A stretch of DNA of 61,033 bases from Micromonospora arborensis (GTDB taxonomy: Bacteria > Actinomycetota > Actinomycetes > Mycobacteriales > Micromonosporaceae). The stretch is taken from NCBI RefSeq assembly GCF_003205615.1, contig NZ_PYBV01000044.1:25910-86942 (forward strand). The letters run 5' to 3'. A program made the translations under genes and the position numbers. Below the pieces are notes generated by a model. It searched no databases. It was given only the letters and a program-made list of their open reading frames with translations, and was not told the DNA's origin. Below are positions 1 through 10,100 of the stretch, piece by piece. The stretch's first letter is position 1. Each line of letters starts with the position of its first letter.

Positions 1-221
1 GGGGCGGTGGCGGTGGGCGGTCGCGCCTGGGGTCCGTCGGGCCGCTGGTCTTTGCCGAGGGAGATCAGCGGCGGGATGGCGATCGCGGCGAGGAGGATGA
101 CGACCGCCAGGCCGGTGATCCCGGCCCAGACCGGTGGCCGGAGGGAACGTCCCAGCTCCGGTGTTCCGTGCAGGAGCGGATGGAGCGGATCGCGGGTGTC
201 TGTGATCGGATCGTTGGGCAC
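1..221 (-). CDS. membrane-anchored protein, N-terminal part (runs off window)
   Basis: The gene starts at a GTG (219-221) and runs leftwards out of the window, so only about 73 residues are visible. A GGGGAG ribosome binding site lies about four bases upstream of the GTG and fixes the start. The visible part is a short polar, proline-rich cytoplasmic N-terminus of about 25 residues, one strongly hydrophobic segment (about residues 29-52, rich in A, V, I, L), then a proline-rich stretch starting with LGKDQRPDG. This is the layout of an actinomycete single-pass membrane protein or secreted protein with an uncleaved anchor. I do not recognise a family, and the C-terminal domain that would define its function is missing. 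It is transcribed divergently from the glycosyltransferase gene. Confidence 0.5.
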   Translation of the reverse strand, partial: MPNDPITDTRDPLHPLLHGTPELGRSLRPPVWAGITGLAVVILLAAIAIPPLISLGKDQRPDGPQARPPTATA

Positions 222-335
222 GCTACTCCCCGAGCCCTTGCCCGTGGTCGAGACAAACGGACGGTTTCGCCGTAGACACGGCTGAGAATCTACCAACCGT
301 GACGGATGTGTGAACCGGGGGTTGGCCAGCTGATG

Positions 336-354
336 CTGACTTTGCCGAAGTCAG
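336..354. promoter_or_regulatory. inverted repeat in the divergent region 222-578
   Basis: The 357-base gap between the minus-strand partial gene and the glycosyltransferase contains a perfect 7-base inverted repeat, CTGACTT, five bases, AAGTCAG. It could be an operator for one or both divergent genes, or a small hairpin. I see no clear -35/-10 pair and no other gene in this gap; an in-frame upward extension of the glycosyltransferase to 384 lacks homology-like sequence. Confidence 0.35.
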
Positions 355-578
355 GGGAGTTCCCGGGGTCGTGGTAGAGAGCTGTGGCGATGCGTCTGGC
401 GGGAACCGAGGCGGTGGAGGCGAAGGTCCTCGGTGTGTTCCGGCACCGCCCAGGCCGGCGCCTAGTGACCGTCAACGTCCGGCTTCGGGCGTCCCCGCCC
501 CGGGACTTGCGCCGGAATCCGATAGGTGTCGCAGAATCGCTGACCGAGGGCGACACCTACGGAAGCGGGAGACCCGGA

Positions 579-1772
579 GTGCGCGTGTTGTTGTCGACGT
601 ATGGGTCACGCGGGGACGTCGAACCGATCGTGGGGCTCGCGCTGCGGTTGCGGGAACTCGGCGCCGAGGTTCTGGTGTGCGCACCCCCGGACGAGGAGTT
701 CGTCGAGCTGCTGGCCGGTGTCGGCGTACCGCTGGTGACGATCGGCCAGCCCTGGCGCTCGTTGGTGCGACCGTCGTCGGCGGCAGAGGCCTCGCGTGCC
801 GTGGCCGAGATGATGGCCACGCAGTTCGAGACGATCGCGGCGGCGGCCGAGGGATGCGACCTGCTCGTAGCTGCCGGCATGGTGCTCTTCGTGACGCCGT
901 CGGTGGCCGAGAAGCTGGGCATTCGGTACGCGTACGTGTCCTTTTGTCCGATCGTGCTGCCGTCGCCGCATCACCCGCCGTGGCCCTGGGGTCGGCCGTT
1001 CCCGAGGGGGGTGACGGACAATCGGACGCTGTGGCGGCTGGAGGCGCGGACCTATGACGCGATGTTCGGCGAGCCGATCAACACCCACCGGGCGTCGGTT
1101 GGCCTGTCTCCGGTGGACAGGGTCCGCGACCACGTGCTGACCGACCGCCCGTGGCTCGCGGCGGACCCGGTCCTGGGCCCGTGGCGGGAGACGGCGGACC
1201 TCGACGTGGTGCAGACCGGCGCGTGGATCCTGCCCGACGAACGCCCGCTGCCGGCCGAACTGGTGGCGTTCCTGGACGCCGGCGCGCCCCCGGTGTACGT
1301 CGGCTTCGGCAGCATGCGCGCCCCGCGGGGCATCGCCGCCGTGGCCATCAAGGCGATCCGGGCGCAGGGGCGCCGCGTACTGATCGGGCGGGGCTGGGCC
1401 GGGCTGGCTCCGATCGACGACGCCGAGGACTGCTTCGTCGTGGGCGAGGTCAACCAGCAGGCGCTGTTCCGCCAGGTGGCCGCTGTGGTGCACCACGGGG
1501 GCGCGGGGACCCTGACGACGGCGGCCCGGGCCGGTGCGCCGCAGGTGGTGGTGCCCCTGGCGACCGACCAGCCATACTGGGCCGGCCGGGTCGCCGACCT
1601 GGGCATCGGTGCGGCGCACGCCGGTCCGACCCCGACCGTCGAGTCGCTGTCGGCCGCACTGAGGGCGGCCCTGGATCCCGAGACCCGGACACGGGCGACC
1701 GCCGTCGCCGGCACGATCCGCACCGATGGGGCGGCGAGGGCCGCCAGGTTGTTGCTCGACGCGGCAGATTGA
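579..1772 (+). CDS. GT1-family glycosyltransferase (natural-product type)
   Basis: This 397-residue protein looks like a GT-B, family 1 glycosyltransferase that moves a sugar from a nucleotide donor to a small-molecule acceptor in the cytoplasm. The GTG start at 579 places VRVLLSTYGSRGDVEP at the N-terminus, the classic start of glycopeptide, macrolide and glycolipid transferases, and a GGGAGA site lies just upstream. The donor-binding region is seen at about residues 305-330 (HHGGAGT, then PLATDQPYW). Its length matches the roughly 400 residues of vancomycin-type Gtf enzymes. The N-terminal acceptor region is too variable to name the substrate. It lies about 2.3 kb from the first NRPS gene, separated by a minus-strand gene, so a role in glycosylating the peptide is plausible but not proven. 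No sugar biosynthesis genes are nearby, so the donor is probably a primary-metabolism sugar. Confidence 0.88.
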   Translation: MRVLLSTYGSRGDVEPIVGLALRLRELGAEVLVCAPPDEEFVELLAGVGVPLVTIGQPWRSLVRPSSAAEASRAVAEMMATQFETIAAAAEGCDLLVAAGMVLFVTPSVAEKLGIRYAYVSFCPIVLPSPHHPPWPWGRPFPRGVTDNRTLWRLEARTYDAMFGEPINTHRASVGLSPVDRVRDHVLTDRPWLAADPVLGPWRETADLDVVQTGAWILPDERPLPAELVAFLDAGAPPVYVGFGSMRAPRGIAAVAIKAIRAQGRRVLIGRGWAGLAPIDDAEDCFVVGEVNQQALFRQVAAVVHHGGAGTLTTAARAGAPQVVVPLATDQPYWAGRVADLGIGAAHAGPTPTVESLSAALRAALDPETRTRATAVAGTIRTDGAARAARLLLDAAD

Positions 1773-1866
1773 CCGAAGCCGGCGTGCCGAGCATCCACAC
1801 GCCGTCGACCCCTTACGGTGGCGCGGGTTGAACCTGCTGGGACGAGTGGCGGACGGCGCTCGGTCA

Positions 1867-3801
1867 TCACGACGTGAGTGCGGCGAAGAGGTTCGGGATC
1901 AGCGCAGCGTTGGGGTGGCTCAGAGGCACGGTCAGCACTGGCTTCTCGACGCCTACCTGATGGATCCAGATCATGCCGTTGCGCAGGGACGCAGGGCTGA
2001 TCGACGCCCAGGGCAGAGAGAAGCGTGGCTTCGCACACGCGATGCCGTCCCGGCTCACCTGCACGCTTCCGCCGACCGTGACGGTCTCACCACGGCGAAC
2101 CTGGTTGACCAGCTCGTTGAGTAACCGGGGCTCCAGGTACTGCCTGGCCAGGTTCACCAGGAACGTCCACTCCTGCGGCTGTTCCGCGCGGCGGCCTCCT
2201 TTCGAGAAGCGCACGGCGACCTTCGGCCCGCCGTAGTACGGGTAACGCCCCACCTGGAAGTCCCACCTGTTGTCGTAGAAGGTGGGGAACAGGAAGCGCT
2301 TCTCGGCGACCTGGATCGACGAATAGCTGACCCACTCCACCTGGTCGAGCGTGATCGATTTCCTGCCGTAGGTGATCACCTGTGGGTCGGCGTGCAGACG
2401 TGTCCAGCCGAGGGTGGTGTCGAGGACCGGAACCCCGCCGGGCTGCGGCGGCCCCGCGGACGGCATCGGGTCTTGTGGGGGCGTTGATGTGGAGGGCGCG
2501 TTCCGGGGGCTGGGGGCTACCACGTCGGGTCGCGGGGCCGGCGCCTGTCGCGTCGGTGGTGGTGTGGGCTGCCGGACGTCGGGCCTCCGCGTCGTCGCAC
2601 CAGTCTCTCGCGGTGCCGTACGGCGTGCAGGACCGGACTCGGCGGCACTGGCCGTGTGTTCGGAGAGCCATGCCGGCGTGTGGGCGCGTGGGTAGGCGGC
2701 CAGGTCCTCCCGGTAGTACTCGGGGGCCAGCAGATGGTCGTCCGGGAAGGGCCGATCGCCGTAGTCGTAGTCCGTGGTCATCTGGGCGCCTGTTCCAGCG
2801 CTGTCGCTGACGGTGACCAGCAGACGCCACCACGGCCCGGCCGGCATCCGTGCGGCGAGATGCCGTTGCCGGCGGACCAGCACGGCTATCTGCTCGGGTA
2901 CCCGAGCCTCGGTGCTCCGACTACCGGACCAGAACCGCAGCTGGGCGACCTCGCCGGACACCGTGAAGGAGAAGACCGCCGCGAAGCGGTCCCACCCCGG
3001 CGGACCGAGCAGGGCCAACTGCTGTGCGATCGGGCCGAGCAGCGCCGACGCCCTGGCCGCGATCACCTCGGCCGGGGTGTCGATGGTGAACGAGGCGATG
3101 CCTGCGGAGCCTTCCGACGCGGAGTCAAGCCGCATGACCTCGTTCCTGAGGTCGGCCATGAACCCTTCCCCGGCCAGCCGGCGGCGCACGTACGCCTCCT
3201 CGGCGGTGAACATCTCCTCCGCCTGCCGCGCAGGGATCGAGCTCGATATCTCCTTCACTCGCCCCGCATCGCTCACCAGGAAGACCGACCTGCCCACCGG
3301 CATGTCCAGAAAGGCCATCGGATCGCTTTCGTCGACGTCCACCGGCGCGTACACGCTCCAGCCCGCTTCGAAGCGATCCGCCACAAGCCCGTCGGTGGGG
3401 TAGTCCAAGCGGCGTGCCTGGATCCGCTCCACGACAAGCAAGACGACCCGTGCCGCGTCCATCCGCTCGCTTTCCAGCGTCGAGGCATGGTCGAGAGGGT
3501 GGTCGGCACGGCCACTGGTGCTGGCCGACGACGGCCCGCGGTAATGCTGCGTGAGGTCGAACCAGAGGCGCACCTCCTCGGCGGTCTCGATGTCGACACC
3601 GGCCGCGATCACCGACCAGGAGCCGCTGACGTCCCGCCCGTAGAGGGTGAGGTGGGCGCGGTCATCGCAGACCGACACGTAGTTCGTCCGACAGCTGTCG
3701 CCGAATTCGGCGGCTTCTCCGAGGGTGGGCGCTGTGGCGGCGACACGTTCGCCGAGCCGTTCGCCACCGGCGTCGGAGGCAGCCATCGTGTAGCGGGTCA
3801 T
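1867..3801 (-). CDS. large hypothetical protein with DUF600/YezG-like middle
   Basis: A 644-residue soluble protein of unknown function. The ATG at 3799-3801 is chosen because an AGGAGCAGG site lies just upstream; a longer reading from 3903 has no such site. It has an N-terminal region of about 280 residues that I cannot place, and a middle part (about residues 260-400) with TDYDYGD followed by the pattern YYREDLAAYPR. That pattern resembles actinomycete DUF600/YezG-type immunity proteins. A low-complexity Pro/Thr/Ala linker of about 75 residues follows, then a C-terminal beta-rich region of about 180 residues that looks like a PH-like or membrane-sensing fold. There are no signal peptide or membrane segments. 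It is convergent with the glycosyltransferase and divergent from NRPS1. A link to biosynthesis or self-protection is only a guess. Confidence 0.65.
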   Translation of the reverse strand: MTRYTMAASDAGGERLGERVAATAPTLGEAAEFGDSCRTNYVSVCDDRAHLTLYGRDVSGSWSVIAAGVDIETAEEVRLWFDLTQHYRGPSSASTSGRADHPLDHASTLESERMDAARVVLLVVERIQARRLDYPTDGLVADRFEAGWSVYAPVDVDESDPMAFLDMPVGRSVFLVSDAGRVKEISSSIPARQAEEMFTAEEAYVRRRLAGEGFMADLRNEVMRLDSASEGSAGIASFTIDTPAEVIAARASALLGPIAQQLALLGPPGWDRFAAVFSFTVSGEVAQLRFWSGSRSTEARVPEQIAVLVRRQRHLAARMPAGPWWRLLVTVSDSAGTGAQMTTDYDYGDRPFPDDHLLAPEYYREDLAAYPRAHTPAWLSEHTASAAESGPARRTAPRETGATTRRPDVRQPTPPPTRQAPAPRPDVVAPSPRNAPSTSTPPQDPMPSAGPPQPGGVPVLDTTLGWTRLHADPQVITYGRKSITLDQVEWVSYSSIQVAEKRFLFPTFYDNRWDFQVGRYPYYGGPKVAVRFSKGGRRAEQPQEWTFLVNLARQYLEPRLLNELVNQVRRGETVTVGGSVQVSRDGIACAKPRFSLPWASISPASLRNGMIWIHQVGVEKPVLTVPLSHPNAALIPNLFAALTS

Positions 3802-3976
3802 CGATCCTGCTCCTGTCGCGACTAGCGGGTGGGGGCGGGAGCACCTGCCGCACCAGTAGCTGACGATGTCGGCTTGACACCACTCCCACGTCGTCGAGTT
3901 CACGCATGGTTCATCACAGACGAGTGTGTGTCAACGATGTTCCCGCAGGCGGCGGCGGTGTTGGCCGGTAGGCCGT

Positions 3977-3997
3977 GGCGTTTACCAGGTGAACGCC
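3977..3997. promoter_or_regulatory. 21-base palindrome upstream of NRPS1, operator candidate
   Basis: Half-sites GGCGTT and AACGCC flank a TACCAGGTG core. The whole 21 bases form a dyad centred on one A with a single T-G exception. It sits 115 bases before the NRPS1 ATG in the 310-base gap shared with the divergent gene at 1867-3801. Size and symmetry fit a TetR, GntR or LacI type operator. No regulator for it is encoded in the neighbourhood. I see nothing else of note in 3802-4111. Confidence 0.45.
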
Positions 3998-4111
3998 TGC
4001 GTGATCAACGTCCTTTCGGGCGTCGGCCGGTGTTCATCCGCGAACCTCACGTGGTCCCTAGGGTCTTGCGCCGGCACGCCTTTCGCTGTCTGCGACACCC
4101 GGGAGCCCTTC

Positions 4112-7100
4112 ATGAGTCAGGCCATCGACATCCGCACCTCGCCGGTGGGGGAGGGTCCACTGTGGCAAGCGATCGTTGCGCAGGCCCGGCGCCAGCCCGC
4201 GGCTGCGGCGGTGATCGACGGCGCCGGTGACCTGACCTACGCGGAGCTGGTTGCCCGCGTCGAGGAGCGGGCGACAGAGTTGACGGCGGCCGGGGTATCG
4301 GGCGGCGACCTGGTGGGGCTGCGCATTCCGCGTAGCCGGGACGCGGTCGTGGCGATGCTGGCGGTCCTGCGGGTGGGCGCGGGCTACGTGCCCATCGATC
4401 CGGCCTATCCGGCGGCGCGTCAGGAACTCATCCTCGCTGACGCGAGGCCCCGCGCGGTCATCACCACGGATGGCGTCACCGCGACGGACACAGTGGTCGG
4501 AACGGAAGCGCACGAGGCGGCCGGCGGGAGAGCGGCGTACGTCGTGTACACGTCTGGGTCGACCGGGCGGCCCAAGGGCGTGGTCGTGCCGATGTCCGCG
4601 CTCGCCGCGTTCTGCGCCGCCGCCCGGCAGCGCTACGAGCTCACCGCCGCCGACCGCGTCCTGCAGTTCGCGTCGCTGAGCTTCGACGCCAGCGTCGAGG
4701 AGATCTTCCCGGCGCTGACCTGCGGGGCGGCCGTCGTGCTGCGCGACGACGACATGATCAGTCGCCCCGACCTGTTCCTGGATCGCTGCGCGGGACTCGG
4801 CATCACCGTGCTGGACCTGCCGACCGCGTACTGGCACGACCTGGTCGCCGCCCTGGACCGTGCCGAGGCGACCCTGCCCGCCACGGTCCGGCTGGCGATC
4901 ATCGGGGGCGAGGCCGCGCGGCCCGACGCGGTGCGCCGGTGGCAGCATGCCGCCGGCCCGGGGGTACGGCTGCTCAACACCTACGGGCCGACCGAGACCA
5001 CCGTCGTCGCCACCGTCGCCGACCTGACCGGCTGGGCCGGCGACGCCGTGCCGATCGGACACCCACTGCCTGGCGTCACCTGTCGCGTACTGGCCGCGGA
5101 CGGCGCCGAGACCCCCGACGGTGAAGCCGGGGAACTGGCGATCGGTGGAGCCCAGGTCGCCGCCGGGTACCTGCGCCGGCCGGACCTGACCACCGAGCGG
5201 TTCCGGCCGGGGCCCACCGGCCGCGAGTACCGCACCGGGGACCGGGTGCGCCGTGCCGCGGACGGGTCGCTGGAGTTCCTGGGGCGCCTCGACGAGCAGA
5301 TGAAGATCCGTGGTTTCCGGGTGGAGCCGGGGGAGATCGAGGCGGCGCTGCGGACCGCGCCGGGTATCGAGGACGCCGTCGTGGTGCTCGGTGAGCGGGG
5401 CGGCCAGGCGCGGCTGACCGGACACGTGGTCGCCGCCCGCGGGATCGACCTGACCGCGGTTCGCGCCGCCCTGGCCGAGGTGCTCCCCGCGTACCTGGTC
5501 CCGGCAGCTCTGGTGCGTCACGACCGCCTGCCGCTCACCGTGCAGGGCAAGGTCGATCGGCGGGCTCTGGCCGCGGTTGTCCCGGACGGCCCGGTCGTGG
5601 ACACCGGCCTCACCCCGGCGCAGCACGCGGTGGCCCGGATCTGGACGGCGGTGCTCGGCATCCCACAGGTACGCCAGGACGACGACTTTCTCGCACTCGG
5701 CGGCGACTCACTCGACGCCGTACGAATGCTCAGCGCCCTGCGGCACGAGCACGGTGTGGAGCTGACGCTGAGCCGGCTGTACGCGGCGCCCACCCTGGCG
5801 GAGGTGGCGAACCTCGTCACGAGCGCCGGCACCGGCGGGGTGGCCGAGACGGTCACGGTGGCCGAGGGCGTCCCGGTGGCGCTGAGCTCCCTGCAGCGGG
5901 ACTTCTGGGTCGCCGAGCAGGTCTGCGCCGACCTGCCCGCGCACACCCTGGGCATCCGCTACCGCTTCGCCGAGCCGGTCGACCCCGCCGCGCTGGCCCG
6001 CGCCCTCACCGCGCTGGCTCGTCGACACCCACTGCTACGCGCCCGGTTTCCCGACGACGGTGCCGAGCCGCGGATGGTGATCGGCTCCGACGCCCTACTC
6101 GAGCTGGTGCAGGGGGAGCCGGTCAAGGCGAAGTTCGACCTCGCCGCCGGGCCGCTCGCGCGGGCGTACCTGGACACCGACCGTACGCAGCTGGTCCTGG
6201 TCGTACACCATCTGGTGTTCGACGGCTGGTCCGCCACGGTCGTCGGGGAGGAGTTGGCCGCGCTGTACCACGCCGCCCGTACCGGTGCGGAGCCCGACCT
6301 GGCCCCTGCCGTCGCGCTGCCCGATCTGGCGGCGCGGAACACGGCCGCCCGCTCCGACGCCGAGCTGCGGGAGTACTGGCGACAGCGGTTCACGGACGCG
6401 GACCTCGACCTGGAACTGCCCGCCGACCGGCCGCGCCCGGTGGCCCGGTCCTTCGCCGCCGCGCGGCTGACCCGTCACGTCGACCCCGCGCTACTGGAGC
6501 GGCTGCGCGCCTACGGCCGAGGCGAGCGCGCGAGCCTGTTCATGGTGGTGCTGGCCGGGCTGCAGACGGTCCTCGCCCGCTACACCGGCCGAACCGACGT
6601 GACCGTGCTGACTCCGGTCGCCGGGCGCACCGGACCGGGTGAGGCCGCCCTGGTCGGGCCGCTGCTCAACATCCTGCCCATGCGAGGCGACGTGGCCGGC
6701 GCACCGACGTTCGCCCAGTTGGTCGCGCGGGTCCGCGACGCCGTCCTGGCCGACCTCGACCACCAGACGCTCGCCCTGCCCGACCTGGTTGACGCGTTGG
6801 CGCGGCCCGGCAGCGGCAACCGGAACCGGGTCAGCCCGGTGATGCTCACCGTGCACAACACGCCGACGCCGCGCGATACGGCCGTCCGGTACACCGGGGA
6901 ACTCGCGCCCGCCGCCACCATGGTGGACCTCGCCGTCGGCCTGGACTTCCCGGCCGACGGACCGCTGCTGACCATCGACTACGCCACCGAACTGTTCGAC
7001 GAGCCACGGGTGGCGGCGCTGGCCGACCATCTGCTCACCCTGCTGGCCGCCGCCGCGAGCGACCCGGGCACCGAGGTGCTACGCCTGCCGCTGCTGACCG

Positions 7101-10100
7101 CCGAGGAGCGGCACCGGATCCTGCACGACTGGAACGACGTGGCGGTGCCCGTTCCGGACGCGACGACGGTCCACGAGCTGTTCGAGCGGCACGCCGCAGC
7201 CACACCCGACGCGCCGGCGCTGACGTTCCGCGGCGACACGATGAGCTACGGCGACGTGAACATGCAGGCCAACCGCGTCGCCCGGCGGTTGCGGGCCGCA
7301 GGTGTCCAACCCGGCGACCGGGTGGCGATCTGTCTGGACCGGGGCCTCGACCTGTTCGTCGCGATGTGGGGCGTGCTCAAGGCAGGCGCGGCCTACGTGC
7401 CGCTCGACCCCGCCTACCCGCGCGAACGGCTCGACTACATGCTCGCCGACAGCGGCGCCACCGTGCTTATCGACGCCGCGTACCTGCACGACCCGCTGCC
7501 GGAGGACGGCAGCGACCTGCCGCCGTCCGCCGCGGCCGACGACCCGGCCTACGTCATCTACACCTCCGGCTCCACCGGCAAGGCCAAAGGCGTCGTCGTG
7601 ACACACCGCAACCTGGTGCACGCCGCCGACATGTGGCAGCGCGCCTACGACCTGCGTCCGGAATGGACGTACCAGCAAGCGGCCAGCTTCTCCTTCGACA
7701 TGTTCGTCGGGGAGACGCTGCGGGCCCACACCACCGGCGGGCGGCTGGTCGTCGTGCCCCGGGAGACGCTGCTCGATCCGGCCGACCTGTACGAGCTGAT
7801 GCGCACCGAACGGGTCGAGTGCACCGAACTGGTCCCGGCCGTGCTGCGCGGGCTGCTCGCGCACGCTGACCGTACGGGCACGGGCCTTTCCTGGCTGCGG
7901 ATGCTCATCGGCGGCGGCGAGAAGTGGCACGTGCACGAGTACGAGCTGGCCCGCCGCCTGGTCGGGCCGCACGGCCGGGTGGTCAACGCGTACGGCGTGA
8001 CCGAGGTGACCGTCGACAACGTCTGGTTCGACGGCTCCGCGGCGCACCTGCCCGCCGAGGCGCCGCTGCCGATCGGGCGCCCGTTTCCCAACAACCGCGT
8101 GTACGTGCTGGACGCCCACGGCGAGCCCGTACCCGCAGGTGTCGTCGGCGAGCTGTACCTGGGCGGAGCCGGTGTCGCCCCCGGATACCACAGGCGGCCC
8201 GAGCTGACCGCCGAACGTTTCGTCGACGACCCGTACGCCCCCGAACCTGGGGCGCGTATGTACCGCACCGGCGACGCCGCCCGCTTCCACGCCGACGGCA
8301 CGGTCGATTTCCTCGGCCGCCTCGACGACCAGGTCAAGGTCAACGGTTACCGGATCGAACTGGGCGAGGTGGAGGCGGCGCTGGGTGCCCTGCCGGGCGT
8401 CGCGTCGTGCGCGGTCGCCGTGCACACCCCGACCTCGGGTATCGCCCGGCTGATCGGATACGTGGTCACGGCGACCGGCGAGGAGGCCGACGAAGCCGGG
8501 CTCCGCGACGCGCTGGGCCGCTCGCTGCCCGTGCACATGGTCCCCGCCCGCGTGCTGACCCTGAGCGCGCTGCCGTTGACACCCAACGGCAAACTCGACC
8601 GGCGCCGTCTGCCCGCGCCGCCGCAGACCGGTGCCGCCGTGACCGGCCCCGCGCCGGGGACGCCACGGGAGAAGGCGATCGCCGAGGCTTGGTCTGTCGT
8701 GCTCGGTGTCGCCGACATCGGTCTTGACGACAGCTTCTTCGCCCTCGGCGGGGACTCGTTCGCGGCGCTGAAGGTGGTCCGGCAGATCACGCCGACGCCC
8801 ACGCTGCTCGACCTCTACCAGCAGCCGACCGTACGCCGACTCGCGGCACTGCTGGACAGCCGCGTGGAGAGTCCGCCCGCCCAGCGGCGGATGCTGCACC
8901 GGCTCACCCCGCGCGACGCGGACCTCGCCGCCGGTGGCATGACCGTCGTCGGCGTTCCGTACTCGGGTGGCAGCGCGGTCGCCTACCAGCCGCTGGCCGA
9001 CGCGCTGCCATCCACCTGGGCACTGCTGGCCGTCGAGTTGCCCGGGCACGACTACGCCCGTCCCGACGAGCCGCTGCTGCCCTCGGCCGAGGTTGCCGAG
9101 CGGGTGCTCGTCGAGCTGCAGGAGGTCAGCGGACCGGTGCTGCTGTACGGCCACTGCCTCGGCGTCGCCGTCACCATGCAGATCGCACGGCGCGCCGAGG
9201 AGGCGGGCGTCGAGCTCGCGGGTGTGGCGCTCGGTGCGGGCTTCCCGACGGCCCGGCTGCCGGGACGAATCTTCGACTGGTTCTACCGGTTCGTGCCGAC
9301 CGACGCGCTCACCTCGGACCGCGAGTACCTGGCCTACCTGCGGGGCCGCGGCGGCTTCACCGATGTGGACGACCCGCAGCAGCAGGCGTTCGTACTGCGC
9401 AACGTCCGGCACGACGCCCGCGACGCCGAGGAGTTCTTCACCACCGCCTACGAGGGGCAGGCCGCCAAACTGAAGGCGCCCGTGCTGGCTGTCGTGGGCT
9501 CGCGCGACCGGGTGACCGAGCACTACCAGGAGCGCTTCCACGAGTGGGAGCACTTCGGCGAGGGCGGTGTGCACCTCGCGGTCCTGCCCAAGGCCGGGCA
9601 CTTCTTCGTCAAGTCGCACGCGCGGCCGCTGGCCGCCGAGCTCGTGGCGTTCGCGGGTGGCGCGACGACCGAACCGGTGCAACAGAACCACCCGGCGGGG
9701 CCGGCGCCAAGTCTCGCGCGCTTCGCGACGGTCGCTGCCGGTCAGTTCCTCTCGATGATCGGCAGTGGGCTCAGCGCCCTCGTACTCAGCATCTGGGTCT
9801 TCCAACGCACCGGATCCCTCACCGACTTCGCCGTCGTCAACGCGATCGGTCTACTGCCCGGCATTCTCGTCGGGCCCCTCGCCGGCGCGGTCGCCGACCG
9901 CTGGGATCGGCGACGGGTGATGCTCGCCAGCGACGCCGTCGCGGGCCTGTCCATGGCGACGCTGGCCGTGGCGGTGTTCGCCGGTGGCGGCCTGCAACTC
10001 TGGCAGATCTACCTGGCGGTGTCGGTCACCTCGGTGGCTGGCGCGTTCCAACGGCCCGCCTACCTCGCGGCCGTTGCCCAACTGGCGCCCAAGCGGTTCC

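Noticed and set aside
384..578. In-frame upstream extension of the glycosyltransferase (65 more residues)
   Set aside because: The extra residues look like GC-rich filler, have no ribosome site, and the family N-terminus begins exactly at the GTG at 579.
3926..4111. Longer reading of NRPS1 from 3926
   Set aside because: The ATG at 4112 has a ribosome site and the upstream residues do not resemble an A-domain N-terminus; the stretch also holds the operator-like palindrome.
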